DNA of 64,000 bases from Cololabis saira (lineage: Eukaryota; Chordata; Actinopteri; Beloniformes; Belonidae). Within the stretch, counting starts at the first letter, position 1. Each line of letters starts with the position of its first letter. This document shows positions 44,745 through 55,359 of the stretch, piece by piece. Location: positions 19,362,129 to 19,426,128 of the forward strand of contig NC_084601.1 in assembly GCF_033807715.1 (NCBI RefSeq), in the 5' to 3' direction. The notes beneath the pieces are model-generated. The model made no database searches. It was not told where the DNA came from and saw only the letters and a list, made by a program, of their open reading frames with translations. The translations under genes and the position numbers were made by a program.

Positions 44745-44840
44745 GATGGCGGTCCGGGAGCAGAAAGGACGAGACACTTCCGGTCCACGCTCATACGGCT
44801 TCCGCTCAGCCACGGCGCATGCGCAGTCGTCCAGTCGCGC
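44745..44840 (-). promoter_or_regulatory. rpl14 core promoter: TOP start and ETS site
   Basis: Upstream of the ATG on the minus strand is the pyrimidine run CTCGTCCTTTCTGC (plus 44760-44773), a typical 5'-TOP initiation region that couples translation to mTOR. Just upstream is CCGGAAGTG (plus 44775-44783), an ETS/GABP site common in ribosomal protein promoters. The ATG follows the TOP run by about 20 nt. Confidence 0.7.
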
Positions 44841-44959
44841 TGCTGTCAGTCAGGCCGTTTCCGAAATACATGTTCTTAAAAATTAATAATAATAATAAAT
44901 AATCATAATAAATTAATTAATCAATAATAAATTAATCTTTTTTTCTTTTCATTAATACC

Positions 44960-45735
44960 TTTTTTTTTTTTTTATTGAAAGACAAAATGCATACAGCCCA
45001 ATCCAACCGCCAGGGGGCGACACACACTCAGCGGCGGAAAATCAGGAAACAATGAACTACAGAAATACATTAAAAAGAGCACACAAACTTAAGGCCTTGA
45101 TGGCCTTTGCATTGGTGGAGAGTCTAATGGTTCTAATATATTGTTTGACCTTATTTTCAAAAATACAAAAAAGAGGTTTTTGATAAATATAACGGGATTT
45201 GTGAATCAACCATTTTGCCAATAATATAATAAGATTAATGATACATTTCTTTTTTTTTTTAACAGATGGATAGTCAATGAAACCAAACAATACACGTTCA
45301 AAGCAAAGGGAGAAATGTGGTTCAACACAAAGACAAATCAAATTACAGATATTGTTCCATAATTTGGTAGTAAAAGAGTAACTTCAAAATAAATGAAAAA
45401 CATCTTCAGGTGATCCTTCACAGAAACAACAGACACTACAGTGTCTATGTCTTTTTTGAAACGTTGAAGAAAAACTTTACATGGGTAGACTCTGTGAATT
45501 ATTTTAAAAGATACTTCCTTCATTTTATTAGTAATTAAGTATTTTGCAGGTAATGACCAAATCTTTTTCCAGTCAAGATTGTAAACAAAGTTATTCCAAT
45601 AAGAAACCACATCTGGAATTGATACATTTTTCTGAAACAATGCACGTAAATGACGATTATTATTGCGTCTTGAGGAGAAACAAATCTCACCAATTTCAAG
45701 TTTGGTCGGATCAAAAGACAAATTTCAATTCAAGT
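44960..45735 (-). mobile_element. L1/Tx1-like LINE, 3' end fragment
   Basis: The minus strand encodes the C-terminal region of fish L1-type ORF2. One frame at 45338-45721 has YWNNFVYNLDWKKIWSLPAK, EVSFKIIHRVYP and FKKDIDT. A second at 45057-45341 has RVLFGFIDYPS, INLIILLAKWLIHK and KAIKALSLCALFNVF. Frameshifts and a missing central piece mark it as dead. The T-rich stretch near 44960-44982 is the poly(A) tail on the minus strand. Confidence 0.8.
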
Positions 45736-46383
45736 TCTGTCCCGCCGTACTTTTAAATAACATAACGCCTCCAGTAGGGATTGCACTTATAATGACATTA
45801 AATTCCTAAACGGGGACAATAATATTGTCAGTCTGAATCTAATGTTTGGTTTTTCTCCATGTGTCTCTTGCCTGGTAGTTAGTGATGGCAAAATGAAGCT
45901 TTTTGAAGCATTGAATAATTTTGAACAACTGTGTCATAAGGTCATAGCTGTCAAGTTTTGGACACGGGAAATTTTCCAGCCGCTGGCCCACCCAGCCCAA
46001 CCGAGGTCCAGTGTCTTACTACACTTTAAGACAGGTTTACAAAAAATCTAAAATAACTACCTGTCAACCACTTACAAACTTCAATTATGGGCTCATAGCC
46101 TGATAGTTCTACCTTTGTTGACACTGAAATGCTGTGGCATTCCTATGTATGTAATTCCTATAATATAGTCTAAATGAAAACGCAAAGGGGAATTAAAGCA
46201 CATTTATTTATTTTAAATATTTTCAGTTTATATACACATTGATTGTCTTCAAGTGAAACATTTACATTTTCTTTTAATTTGTCATTTTCACTCATCCTGC
46301 TCATCTTTAGGAAAGAAAATTCTATATCCAATTTTTAGAAATATTTACACAAAGTCTTTGCGAAATGTCTTCTCTCTCGTTAC

Positions 46384-46430
46384 ATTCAATTCAATTCAAT
46401 TCAATTCAATTTTATTTGTATAGCGTATAA
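46384..46430 (-). mobile_element. L2-type LINE 3' tail
   Basis: ATTCAATTCAATTCAATTTT followed by ATTTGTATAGCG is the reverse complement of the usual fish L2 terminus (CGCTATACAAATAAAATTGAAT). Only the tail remains. Confidence 0.6.
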
Positions 46431-46503
46431 TACAACAGATGTTGTCTTACATCCATGCATCTCTGATTTGTTGTTCCGAGTTTGTTCCCGTTGTCGCCAC
46501 TGA

Positions 46504-46553
46504 CCTCGCGAGAACTGCCACCCAGGCTGCATCAGGTGGCAGTTCTCGCGAGG
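46504..46553. repeat. Perfect 19-bp hairpin containing CTCGCGAGA
   Basis: The left arm CCTCGCGAGAACTGCCACC (46504-46522) and right arm GGTGGCAGTTCTCGCGAGG (46535-46553) are exactly complementary around a 12-base loop. Each arm carries TCGCGAGA, the core of the vertebrate TCTCGCGAGA promoter motif. Confidence 0.9.
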
Positions 46554-47099
46554 CTAGTGACAATTGAGTTTGCAGTTTAAAAATTATTACATTATAAAAG
46601 GGGAAATTTAGGGGAAAATACTAATACGGGAGGACGGCGGGAAATAGGGCAGTTTCCCGGCCAAAACCGGAGACTTGAGAGATATGCTTGAGGTGGTTTA
46701 ATACCTGAAGCTTCATTCAATTCCCTTGGGTGACATCTACTGGCAGTAGCGACAGTTTCACAATTATATCTTACGTAGCTATCAGGTTCTTAGGCTTTCA
46801 ACGTTGGCGTTACCACATAATATAATGCACCTAAGGAAGGCCTTTTTGGGATTGGGAAAAGGCTTAATTTTTATTTTAGTTTAATTTACCCGGAACCTAC
46901 AATGGTAAGAGCTTTTACATTTAAAAAAAAGAAAAATTTACCATGAAATGAATCCTCTTAATTATTTTGGTATATTGTTTTTCTTTACATCTGACTGCTT
47001 CCCAGAACAGTAGGTAAGACCATCTTTCATCACAACACAAGTTTTAACCTTCTGCTTTTTAATTCTTCAATAATTAATGTTTTCTTTCTGTTATTTTAG

Positions 47100-47205
47100 A
47101 GAGGAATTTTGGAGAACTGTACATGCAGTCAGAATAAATGGTTACCGAATCCTTTTTGAGATGGGCAAATACACTCGTGAGGACACTTCAGCGTTAGTAG
47201 ACGAG
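47100..47205 (+). pseudogene. Possible orphan exon upstream of the decayed paralogue
   Basis: Open 106-bp segment bounded by a good acceptor (TTCTGTTATTTTAG) and donor (GAG then GTACGT). It encodes EEFWRTVHAVRINGYRILFE and GKYTREDTSALVDE. It ends in phase with the open segment at 49501 (IVHLTGQENEEEIKNRL), which also follows an acceptor. Whether these are exons of one gene is inference; no family was recognised. Confidence 0.35.
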
Positions 47206-47299
47206 GTACGTCTGATGGGACATAGTGTGTACAAGTATGACAGTAATTTTAGTCCTCTGACATAATCCGGCTTTCATTTGTTGATCAAATATGCTAAAT

Positions 47300-49495
47300 C
47301 AGACTGTCGAAGAAAGCTGGTGGATGACACTTCACTTTCACCAAAGCAAAAAAGTAACATCTGCTGTAAGATTAAAATGCATGTATATTTGATTTTAAAA
47401 GTTTTTGCCTATTGGGCCTTTACCACTTTTAAACTATATGCAGATGATTGTTTTTTTTTTAAAAAAAGGATGTCACTGTCAAACAATTTAAATTGATTTT
47501 ACTCATCCAACATAGAAAGTTTATTCTCTGCGGTGTGCTTATTTTGACACTACAGGCTCTTCACAGCATCCTTTTTTTGGGAACGATCATGATTCCATAT
47601 TTTTCCCCAGAGTTGCTTTTCTGGGGAAATAATGATCTATTATTTACCTTGATGGCGTACCACCCTCGGCCTTTTCAACTCTTCTCCTGTCAATTACCTA
47701 GACGAGGTCCATTCTCATGTGTGTTGGACATGGTAAGGCTGTAATTTGTGACAGTATGGAATTCCTCCTGCATGCACAGCCTTAATATATCATCTTAAAC
47801 TATTTACAGTAGACATTGTACTTCATAATAATTTTCACACATCACAATGGAGAGCAGAACTTGGTAAATAACAATAATACTTTGTCTACCTTAACAATTT
47901 GCTGTCTCCACCTCATATTTCTGATTTTGCCGTTTACTATGATAAGGGCTGACTCTTGATGGGAATCCTCTAAAATTAGAACTATGGGGGGAATATTTAT
48001 TAAGTTATAACCTTTTTATCACTTTTGGTAAATTATGTTAAACACACAGGCAAAGCAGTGGGGGTTATATTCCTACCCAACAAAACCATTAACTATTACA
48101 TGGAATTGACCCTGGCTATAAATTATTATAGCTTAATTGGTCCCAAAAGAACAAATGCTATGTTCCACAGGAATTACCAATGTGAGTACACTCAAACACA
48201 GTAGACCACGTACACAGCATACCACTGGGTGATAAAATGGGGAAAAAAATTGTGATTAAAATAAAAAAAAAGAAAAAGAATTGTTTGTTTTAAGACCTAT
48301 GACAAATGTGAGGTGGGTAAATCTTTTTGTACTATGTCCGCAGAATTTATATAAACCATAAATGTATTTCTAATATGGTTGATGGATAGTCGGGTCAGCC
48401 AATCACTAGCCGTTATTACTCCTTCATCCGTATATGTCATAGTCTTAGTGATGCAACCACCTGTTTGTATTAAACCAGCATCAGCTATGCACTGTCATTT
48501 TTGGATTCACCATCGAGTCAACATGTTAAAGGAGCTGGGGGCAAAGCTAACTTACATTGACAGCAGGCGGGGGTGTTACTGTAAGCTTGCTGAGCAACAT
48601 GGCTCCACCCCATACGAAGAAAAATGGGCTTCAGAAACCAATGGCTCAATGGTTCAGCTACATGTGTTCAGTCAGACAAGGAGAATGAGGAAGTTTATGA
48701 ATGTACTGTATGTGGAATGGAGGATTGTCTCTCAACAGCCAACATGTAACCCATCCTGACTAACTGCAAAACAGAGACAAAGGAAATTGTTGGTGTGGCC
48801 TTTGCCTCAACCGCACCTTTTTCCTTTCAATGGTAGGTTGGATTTTTTTATATTTCCCCAATAAAAACTCTTTCTTATTAAACTCAGATATGTGAAAGTG
48901 GGTCTACTTTGGTCAAAGACAGGATGCCGTGTGCTCCAATATTTATGGCCTGCATAGGAAAAACGTCTTAACATTTTAAGGATTTTGAAGGACCAAAAGT
49001 CATAGCAGTAAACTCATGATCGAGCTCAACATTTTGATATATGAATGGTTGCAATAGCTAAAAAACTATGGTAGAAGTTAATCGCCAAGTTAATCGGTTT
49101 AAACAATACGAAAGCTATGCCTTGGTTCTGAGGACGTGTCTTTCAACAACTGTAGAAACTTGCAAATCCAGATGTGGTCAGTCCACAATGTACTGTAGCA
49201 ACCTGTGTTGATTGTTATAGCAAAAGAAAGACTACTGGTAAAATAACCCATATTGGCAAAGGGGTAGTAATTGTCATGGAAAGAAAAATGTCTCATACCC
49301 ACAAGTTTAATGGGGAATCCAAGAAAATTGTATTTATCTTGATTAACAACTCAGACACCTCCTTTGATTTACTATTTTTTATTTCTCATTTGGTGAGTCC
49401 TTCGTAAAAAATGATCCAAAAACAAACAAACAAAAAACAGCATTTGAGGAGAACGCTACTACATGTAATAAATTTGATACTTTTTTTGTGTGTTT
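47300..49495. other. No gene recognised
   Basis: AT-rich sequence with only short ORFs. A 46-codon cysteine-containing ORF (about 49068-49208) and an open stretch at 48520-48759 show no family. They may be debris of the gene or repeat around them. Confidence 0.35.
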
Positions 49496-49500
49496 GCTTG

Positions 49501-49885
49501 CAGATTGTGCACCTGACTGGACAAGAAAATGAAGAGGAGATAAAAAATAGACTACAACAGTTCACCCAAAATCTGATGACAGCAGGTTTTAAAAAGCCTT
49601 TGTTTTCCTCCACCGTCTGCATCTCTTATGTCTCTACTTCAGTCAGGTACTACGTAGTGTCCATGTAAACCTTTGGTTATCATCCTGAAAAAATCATTGC
49701 TGCTGAATCCTAATTTAGCCCCTTTAGTAATAAATGGAATAATTATGTAGCTGTACAGTCGACCCCATATATATTTTAGGAGTACTTTAGTGGAACCATC
49801 AAACTACCTGTAGATAGTAGGTGTCATATACAGTAACACCAGGAGTAGTTAAAAAAGATGCTTGCAAATCCTGTGTGAACCTGGT
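49501..49885 (+). pseudogene. Decayed paralogue of the 58-kb Cys-motif gene
   Basis: SSTVCISYVSTSVRYYVVS near 49610 matches SSTICVSRSSVPVKYYGAS of the intact ORF at 58165. Further along, TTAGTGGAACCATCAAACTACCTG matches the intact gene's TTAATGGAACCATCAACCTACCTG. TGCAAATCCTGTGTGAACCTG (C-K-S-C-V-N-L, about 49862) aligns with its C-R-S-C-G-N-M. Stops and indels break the frame, and Rex3 sequence begins right after. It is preceded by a splice acceptor (TTGCTTGCAG), so the ancestor was probably multi-exon. Confidence 0.65.
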
Positions 49886-51262
49886 GGTGGACACTGGAAG
49901 TAAGGGATGCTGTTAGGCTGATGAAGGAGTCCCATCGGGCCATGTTGGTTTGTGGGACTCCTGACGCAGTTGAAAGGGGCCGTCAGGCCAAGCAAGGTGC
50001 AGCTCGGGCAGTCCAGGAGGCAAAAACTGAGGCCATCTGACGGGCTCAAAGAAAGGTTTGTGGGAGTTTGCTCAACTAGTCCACATGTGTTTTGTGGATC
50101 TGGAGAAGGCCTTCAACTGTGTCTCTTGTGGTATTCTGTGGGGGGTGCCAGGGCCCTCTGCTAAGGGCTTTTCAGTACGACTGGAGCAGGAGTTTGGTTC
50201 GCATTGCCGGCAGTAAGTCAAACCTTTTTCTAGTGCATGTTGGAGTCTGGCGGTGCTGCCCTTTGTTACCGATTCTGTTCATAATTTATATGAATAGGAT
50301 TTCTAGGTGTAGCCATGAGGCCGGAGGGGGTCCAGTTTGGGAAACACAGGATTTCATCTTCGCTTTTTGCAGATGATGTTGTCCTGTTGGCTTCATCAGG
50401 CTAGGATCTTCAGCATGTACTGGAGCGATTTGCAGGTGGCTGGGATGAAAATCAGCACTTCCAAATATGAGGCCATGGTTCTAGACCGGAAAAGGGTGGC
50501 ATTCGCTCTCCAGCTAGGTGGACATGTCCTGCCTCAAGTGGAGGAGTTTAAGTATCTTGGGGTCTTGTTCACGAATGAGGGAAATATTGGAGCATGAGAT
50601 TGACAAGCAGATTGGTGCAGCATCCGTAGTTATGTGGTTGGTGTACTGGACTGTCATGGTGAAGAAGGAGGTGAATCGAAAGGGGAAACTCTAGATTTAC
50701 TGGTCAATCTATGCCCACCCTCATCTATCGTCATGAACTTTGGGTAATGACGAAAGGACAAGATCACAGACACAAACGGCTGAAATGAGTTTCCTCCGCA
50801 AGGCGGCTGGGTGCTCCCTTAAAGATAGGGAAGCTCAGTCACTTGGGAGCAGCTTGCAGTAGAGTTGCTGCTCCTTTACCTAGATAGGAGTCAGGTGAGG
50901 TGGCTTGGGCATTTGTATCGGATGCCACCTGGACCCCTCCCTAGAGAAGTGTTCCAGGTATGTCCCTGTAGTAGTGCGAGTGCTACAGGGGCCCGACCGA
51001 CAGGACAGAGAGAACACAGTGTTTTAGTGCAGAACCTGTTTATTCACTCACACACGTGCACCAGCCTCTCCAACAGCCCCCTGCAGCTCTGTTGTAAGCT
51101 GCCTTTTGAAGGCAGGCAGGGTGGAGAGGTTGATTGGGCCCACCTGTGCCCTAATCAACCTGAGTGGCTGCTGCTCCTCCACCCTGCCACAGTCCCACTG
51201 AGAGCCAGTCTCGGATAAGCGGATGAAAGTGGATGGATGGATGGATGGATGGATGGATGTAA
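49886..51262 (+). mobile_element. Degenerate Rex3 copy with intact 3' tail
   Basis: Plus-strand remnants of the same family as 32118-35420. Linker text lies near 49900-50060. After an internal deletion comes RT: VDLEKAFN (about 50098), FADDVVLLAS-like (about 50364), STSKYEAMVLDRKRVA, QVEEFKYLGVLFTNEG and QVRWLGHLYRMPPG. It ends at CGGATAAGCGG followed by (GGAT)n (about 51230-51260). Many frameshifts. A solo LTR splits it at 50967. Confidence 0.85.
50967..51191 (-). mobile_element. Solo LTR (225 bp) nested in Rex3
   Basis: On the minus strand it starts TGTGGCAGGGTGG and ends CACTCGCACTACTACA (TG...CA). It contains AATAAA (plus strand TTTATT near 51040). It is flanked by the exact 5-bp duplication GTCCC at 50962-50966 and 51192-51196. 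Rex3 sequence resumes on both sides. Size and 5-bp target fit a Ty3/gypsy- or ERV-type LTR left by LTR-LTR recombination. Confidence 0.85.
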
Positions 51263-51502
51263 AACGGTTTGTGAAGCAACTGTCTTCCATGGTGATAGAA
51301 GAAAAATTATACTGAAATGGATGGTAAATTGTTTAGTCTTCCAATCAAAGGATTATTGCATGTTAAATTCCAGCATTGTTGGATATAAAATACCACATCA
51401 TGTCAATTTATCAGTTTCTAGTTTCAGTTTTCTACTATAATTGGTTGACATGTTTTAATATTAGTAAAGCAATTATTTTCTTTATTTTATTATACAAAGA
51501 TG

Positions 51503-51504
<2 letters not shown>

Positions 51505-51536
<32 letters not shown>

Positions 51537-51565
51537 GTATTATTGTTAGTATTATTATTATGTAT
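51505..51565. repeat. (ATT)n microsatellite
   Basis: ATT trinucleotide run with a few GTT interruptions. Confidence 0.93.
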
Positions 51566-51599
51566 AGTATATCTTATTATTAGTATAGGTATCGGATAG

Positions 51600-52110
51600 G
51601 TGAATGGATGAATGAATGGGATGCCTGGGTCTGGGGCCCTCCGTTGTCGGGCCTGCGCGGGTGTCGCCCTGTTGGGGGGTTCCCTCTCTCCGGGCCCGTC
51701 TCCGGTCCCCCCCGCTGCCTCCGCGGCGGGGCGCCCCTCTGGTCTTGGGGGGCCACTTTCGTGGGGGGCGGGTGCGCCTGCCCACGTCGGCGGCCGGGGC
51801 GGCTCTGTCTCTCCGGGCAGGCTGGCCCCCTGCCGGGTGGGGGTCGTTGGCCTGAAGGGTGAGGGCCTCCTGGCCCCGTGTCCGGCCCGGACCGGGTGGC
51901 CGGGGATTGCCTGGGTCGCGGTCCGCCGCCGCGGGATCCCTGGCTGCTTCTTCCCGCTTCTTCCCGCGCCGTGGGGGCCCCGCCCGCGGTGGGTTGCCTC
52001 CCTCCTACTTCTCTCCTCTGTGGGGTTGCTGGTGGCCTGGGTTCCGGGTTCTTCCGTGTCAGCTTCTGGTCTCGCGGGTGGCGGGGTTGCTCCCCCCCCT
52101 CCCCCACTAT
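51600..52110. repeat. GC-rich block, probably an unclassified dispersed repeat
   Basis: About 500 bp of very GC-rich, G/C strand-skewed sequence (GGGCCCTCCGTTGTCGGG, CTGCCTCCGCGGCGGGG) in AT-rich surroundings. It ends in ACTATAGATACATTTCAGA before a CA tract. All six frames are open because of base composition, not coding. It looks familiar as a fish interspersed sequence, but the family is not known to me. Confidence 0.5.
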
Positions 52111-52141
52111 AGATACATTTCAGATGGAGCTTTGTTTGGTT

Positions 52142-52420
<279 letters not shown>

Positions 52421-52489
52421 TATACATACACGCATACACACACATAGACATACACACTGGCTTGTTCACCTGCATGCTGGCTCTGTAGT

Positions 52490-52720
52490 TTTTGGGGTTA
52501 GGTAGCGGTAGCGGTAGCTTAGCTCAGACTGCGATCAGATCTCAAGATTTGGGTCGATTGCTGTTCGTGTTTTGGTCGGCTCCGTGCCAGTTTCGTGTTT
52601 TGTTTGTGGTTTTTTGTTACAGATTTCCAGTGCTTGACGTGTGTCTCCGTGTGTTCCTGCTTCCTGGATTGGCAGTGGATGTCGTCACCCCCCCCCCCCC
52701 CCCCCCCCCCACCCCAAAAA
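52490..52720. repeat. Probable continuation of the dispersed repeat; poly(C)
   Basis: Contains TAGCGGTAGCGGTAGCTTAG, TTTGGGTCGATTGCTGTTCG and CCTGCTTCCTGGATTGG, then a 22-base C run (about 52689-52710) and an A-rich stretch. It is non-coding and probably belongs with 51600-52110. Confidence 0.4.
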
Positions 52721-53025
52721 AAAACAAAAAAATCACTGGGTTTGTATGTGTATATTTATGTATGTGTATGCATATGTATGCGTATATATATGTATATATA
52801 TTAAATATAGTAGTAATGCACATATATATACCTTTGGTTTCTACCTTCATGGTATCAATCATTAATATGTGTGCAGACAAGGTAAAAAAAAAAAAAAGCT
52901 ATTATTTTCTGTTGGTGTACACTGTAAAACCACTTTTTATCACCTTCTTTTGGCATCAGCTGTTTTTTACCCTCTGTATCTCTAACTTCAATCAAACATC
53001 TAATATATCAATCCAAGGCCTTTGA

Positions 53026-54720
53026 ATGCATCAGGCAAAGAAGAAGTGTTTAGCAAAGAAAGGACAGAGTGGCCGCATTGATCAGTACTTCTCAAGAAGT
53101 CAATTGAGTCAGTTGGATGAAGTCCAGCGACAGGTTGAAAACCACAGTTCTCAGGATATCAGTAGTACTGTCACTGAGGAGGAGCAGGAGGAGGTAAGAA
53201 TCGATGCAGGTGAGGTTAGCACACCAGTCAGAGAGAAACATGGAGCAAAAAGCTATAGTTAGATGGCCTAGGGCAAATGCTAGTAAAGAATCTGAGTTGG
53301 TTAATAAAGATGTGTTGATCTGATTAGACAGGCTTAGAGGGAATGCAATAGATAGATTAGAAAATATATGATTTAATTTATTCATATGGTGAAGAGAGTT
53401 TGGATGTGCATGATAAAAAGAGTTGTGAGAATACACAACCAACTTGAAAGCAGTTATACAATGTTTTGCTGAATGGTTGGAGCATGCTAGTTTAATCTGG
53501 GACCAGATTCAGGTAGCTAAGATGGAGAAAAGAAAATTGCATCTGCCAATTAAGATCTTGCATATGTATTTGGTTCAGTGCCACAAAGCTTTATTTGAAT
53601 TGTGTTTGATTATTTTAGAGTGCCTGGGTTAGTTGTCAAAGCAGCACAATGTAACTTTTCCACCTTCAGAGTCATTGTGATGGTACATCAACTTACAACA
53701 GGTTTAATGACACCTCTGTCACGGTCTGAGGGGTCTGTATCGCCTTCACTGGCACTATGTAACTTTGAGGTGCATGGTAGGAACCCTTCCACATTACTGG
53801 TAAAGCACTACCACTTTTGTCCAAAGGAACCACCAAACTCAACAAAAGCTGAGAGTTACATTGTGCTGCTTTAACTTGGTGAAAGCATATTTTCAGAACA
53901 TTAAGCTCTATATACTGTAAGTACGGCAGGTTTCACAAAAGGCTGACAGAAGTTAGAAATAGATATTATAGCAAGATGTACAATTTTCCCACTGGCATTC
54001 ACAGTGGCAATGGAAGTAATCATTAGATCTTCCAAGTGGGTTGTAGATGTTGAGAGATGCCAGAATGAGATACAGCTCCAACCAATTAGGGCTTACATGG
54101 ATGATTTGACACAGTTCCATCTACAAAGAGGCTACTGGAAAGGGTGATAATCAACCTCAGGTGGGCTAGGATGAAGATTGACTCTAGTAAACTTAGGAGT
54201 AACTCAATATGTTAGTCAAAGTTAAGTAATAGGAAGATTTTCATTGATAAGGAGAAAATTCCTACAATTAGGGAAAAGTTAGAGAAAAGTTTAGGCAGGT
54301 GGTACAGTTGGACCTGAGGCAAGTCAAGTCTACTAGGAAAGCTGAAGTTGTGGTGTTAGCATTTTGGGTTATTCCCTAAGCTGATGTGACCATATTCAAT
54401 GTATTCCAATATCCATTGTAGGAAAAATGGAAAGATTAGTTAACTCTTACACAAGGAACTGGTTAGATTTTCCTAGGTGTTTTAATAGTGTAGCATTGTA
54501 CCGGAAACAAATACTCTAGCTACCAATATCAAGTTTAAGACAGGAGCTGTTAGGCATGTAGAGATTGTTGGCGAATTTCAGTTTGGCCAGGGAGGCTTGG
54601 GCTTGGTTTAGGCAAACTGCTGTAGAACAATCTGAGAAGGAAATCCAGGAAAATTAAAGTTATTGAAGGAAGTGGGAGTGGCCTATCTAAATCTGTTTAT
54701 CTGGGACCATGCTGGTACCT
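53026..54720 (+). pseudogene. Degenerate retroelement with YMDD reverse transcriptase
   Basis: Fragments in order on the plus strand: MHQAKKKCLAKKGQSGR (53026), RWPRANASKESELVNKD-like text near 53268, EHASLIWDQIQVAKMEKR (about 53482), VPGLVVK (about 53622), NLVKAYFQNIKL (about 53873), TMAMEVIIRSSKWVV (about 54000), IRAYMDDLT (active site, about 54086) and RWARMKIDSSK (about 54160). Stops are frequent and the palm domain is shortened. The sequence resembles a poorly classified metazoan retroelement RT; the clade is not assigned. A MITE splits it at 53638, and an hAT element follows at 54740. Confidence 0.65.
53638..53872. mobile_element. MITE nested in the RT pseudogene
   Basis: Perfect 19-bp inverted ends AAAGCAGCACAATGTAACT (53638-53656) and AGTTACATTGTGCTGCTTT (53854-53872). 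RT homology stops on the left (VPGLVVK) and resumes on the right (NLVKAYF). 235 bp, non-coding. Confidence 0.85.
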
Positions 54721-54739
54721 TTGTTTGCTTCTGCTAGAT

Positions 54740-55351
54740 CAGTGGTCGGCAACCCAAAATGTTGAAAGAGGCATATTGGACCAAAAACACAAAAAACAAA
54801 TATGTCTGGAGCTGCAAAAAATGAAGTCTTGTATAAGCCTTAGAATGAAGACAGCACATGCTGCATGTATCTATATTAGTTATAACTGGGGGGAGATTTT
54901 TTTTCTTCATTATGCACTTCGAGAAAAAAGTCGAAATGTCGAGATTAATGTTTAAGTACAATCTTAAGAAAAAAGTCGGAATGTTGAGAAAAAATCGAAA
55001 TGACGAGAAAAAAGTCGAAACGGTGAGAAAAAAGTTGAAATGTCGAGATTAATGTTGAAGTACAATCTTGAGAAAAAAGTCGAAAAAAGTTGAAATGTCG
55101 AGATTAAAAAGGAGAGGAAAAAGGAAGAACAAAAGAGAAAAAAGGAGAAAAAAGAAAAAAGAAAAAGGAAAAAAAAGAAAAAAAGAGAGAAAAAGGGAAA
55201 AAAGAGAAAAAAGAGAAAAAAGAAGGAAAAAAGAAAAAAAGAAGAAAAAAATGAAAAAAAAGATCAAACATTTTAGAAAAAGCTCCAGGAGCCACTAGGG
55301 GGGCGCTAAAGAGCCGCATGCGGCTCTAGAGCCGCGAGTTGCCGACCCCTG
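54740..55351. mobile_element. hAT non-autonomous transposon with perfect 8-bp duplication
   Basis: The ends CAGTGGTCGGCAACCC and GAGTTGCCGACCCCTG are inverted. The perfect octamer TGCTAGAT flanks both sides (54732-54739 and 55352-55359). Subterminal CGGCTCTAGAGCCGC is typical of a widespread fish/tetrapod hAT family. The interior holds tandem AGAAAAAAGTCGAAATGTCG units (about 54918-55110), then a 170-bp purine-only-like tract to 55265. Confidence 0.93.
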
Positions 55352-55359
55352 TGCTAGAT

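Larger units (their letters stand above)
45940..46690. mobile_element. Probable DNA element with imperfect inverted ends
   Basis: CATAGCTGTCAAGTTTTGG (about 45944) and the inverted CCAAAACCGGAGACTTGAGAG (about 46661-46681) bracket 700 bp. An outer pair of GAAGC-rich words (ATGAAGCTTTTTGAAGC near 45893, CTGAAGCTTCATTCAA near 46706) suggests an older element around it. It contains a LINE tail and a CGCG hairpin. Family unassigned. Confidence 0.45.

Noticed and set aside
49068..49208. 46-codon cysteine-containing ORF
   Set aside because: Too short, with no signal peptide, no homologue recalled and no clear splice sites; reported only as part of the unassigned interval.
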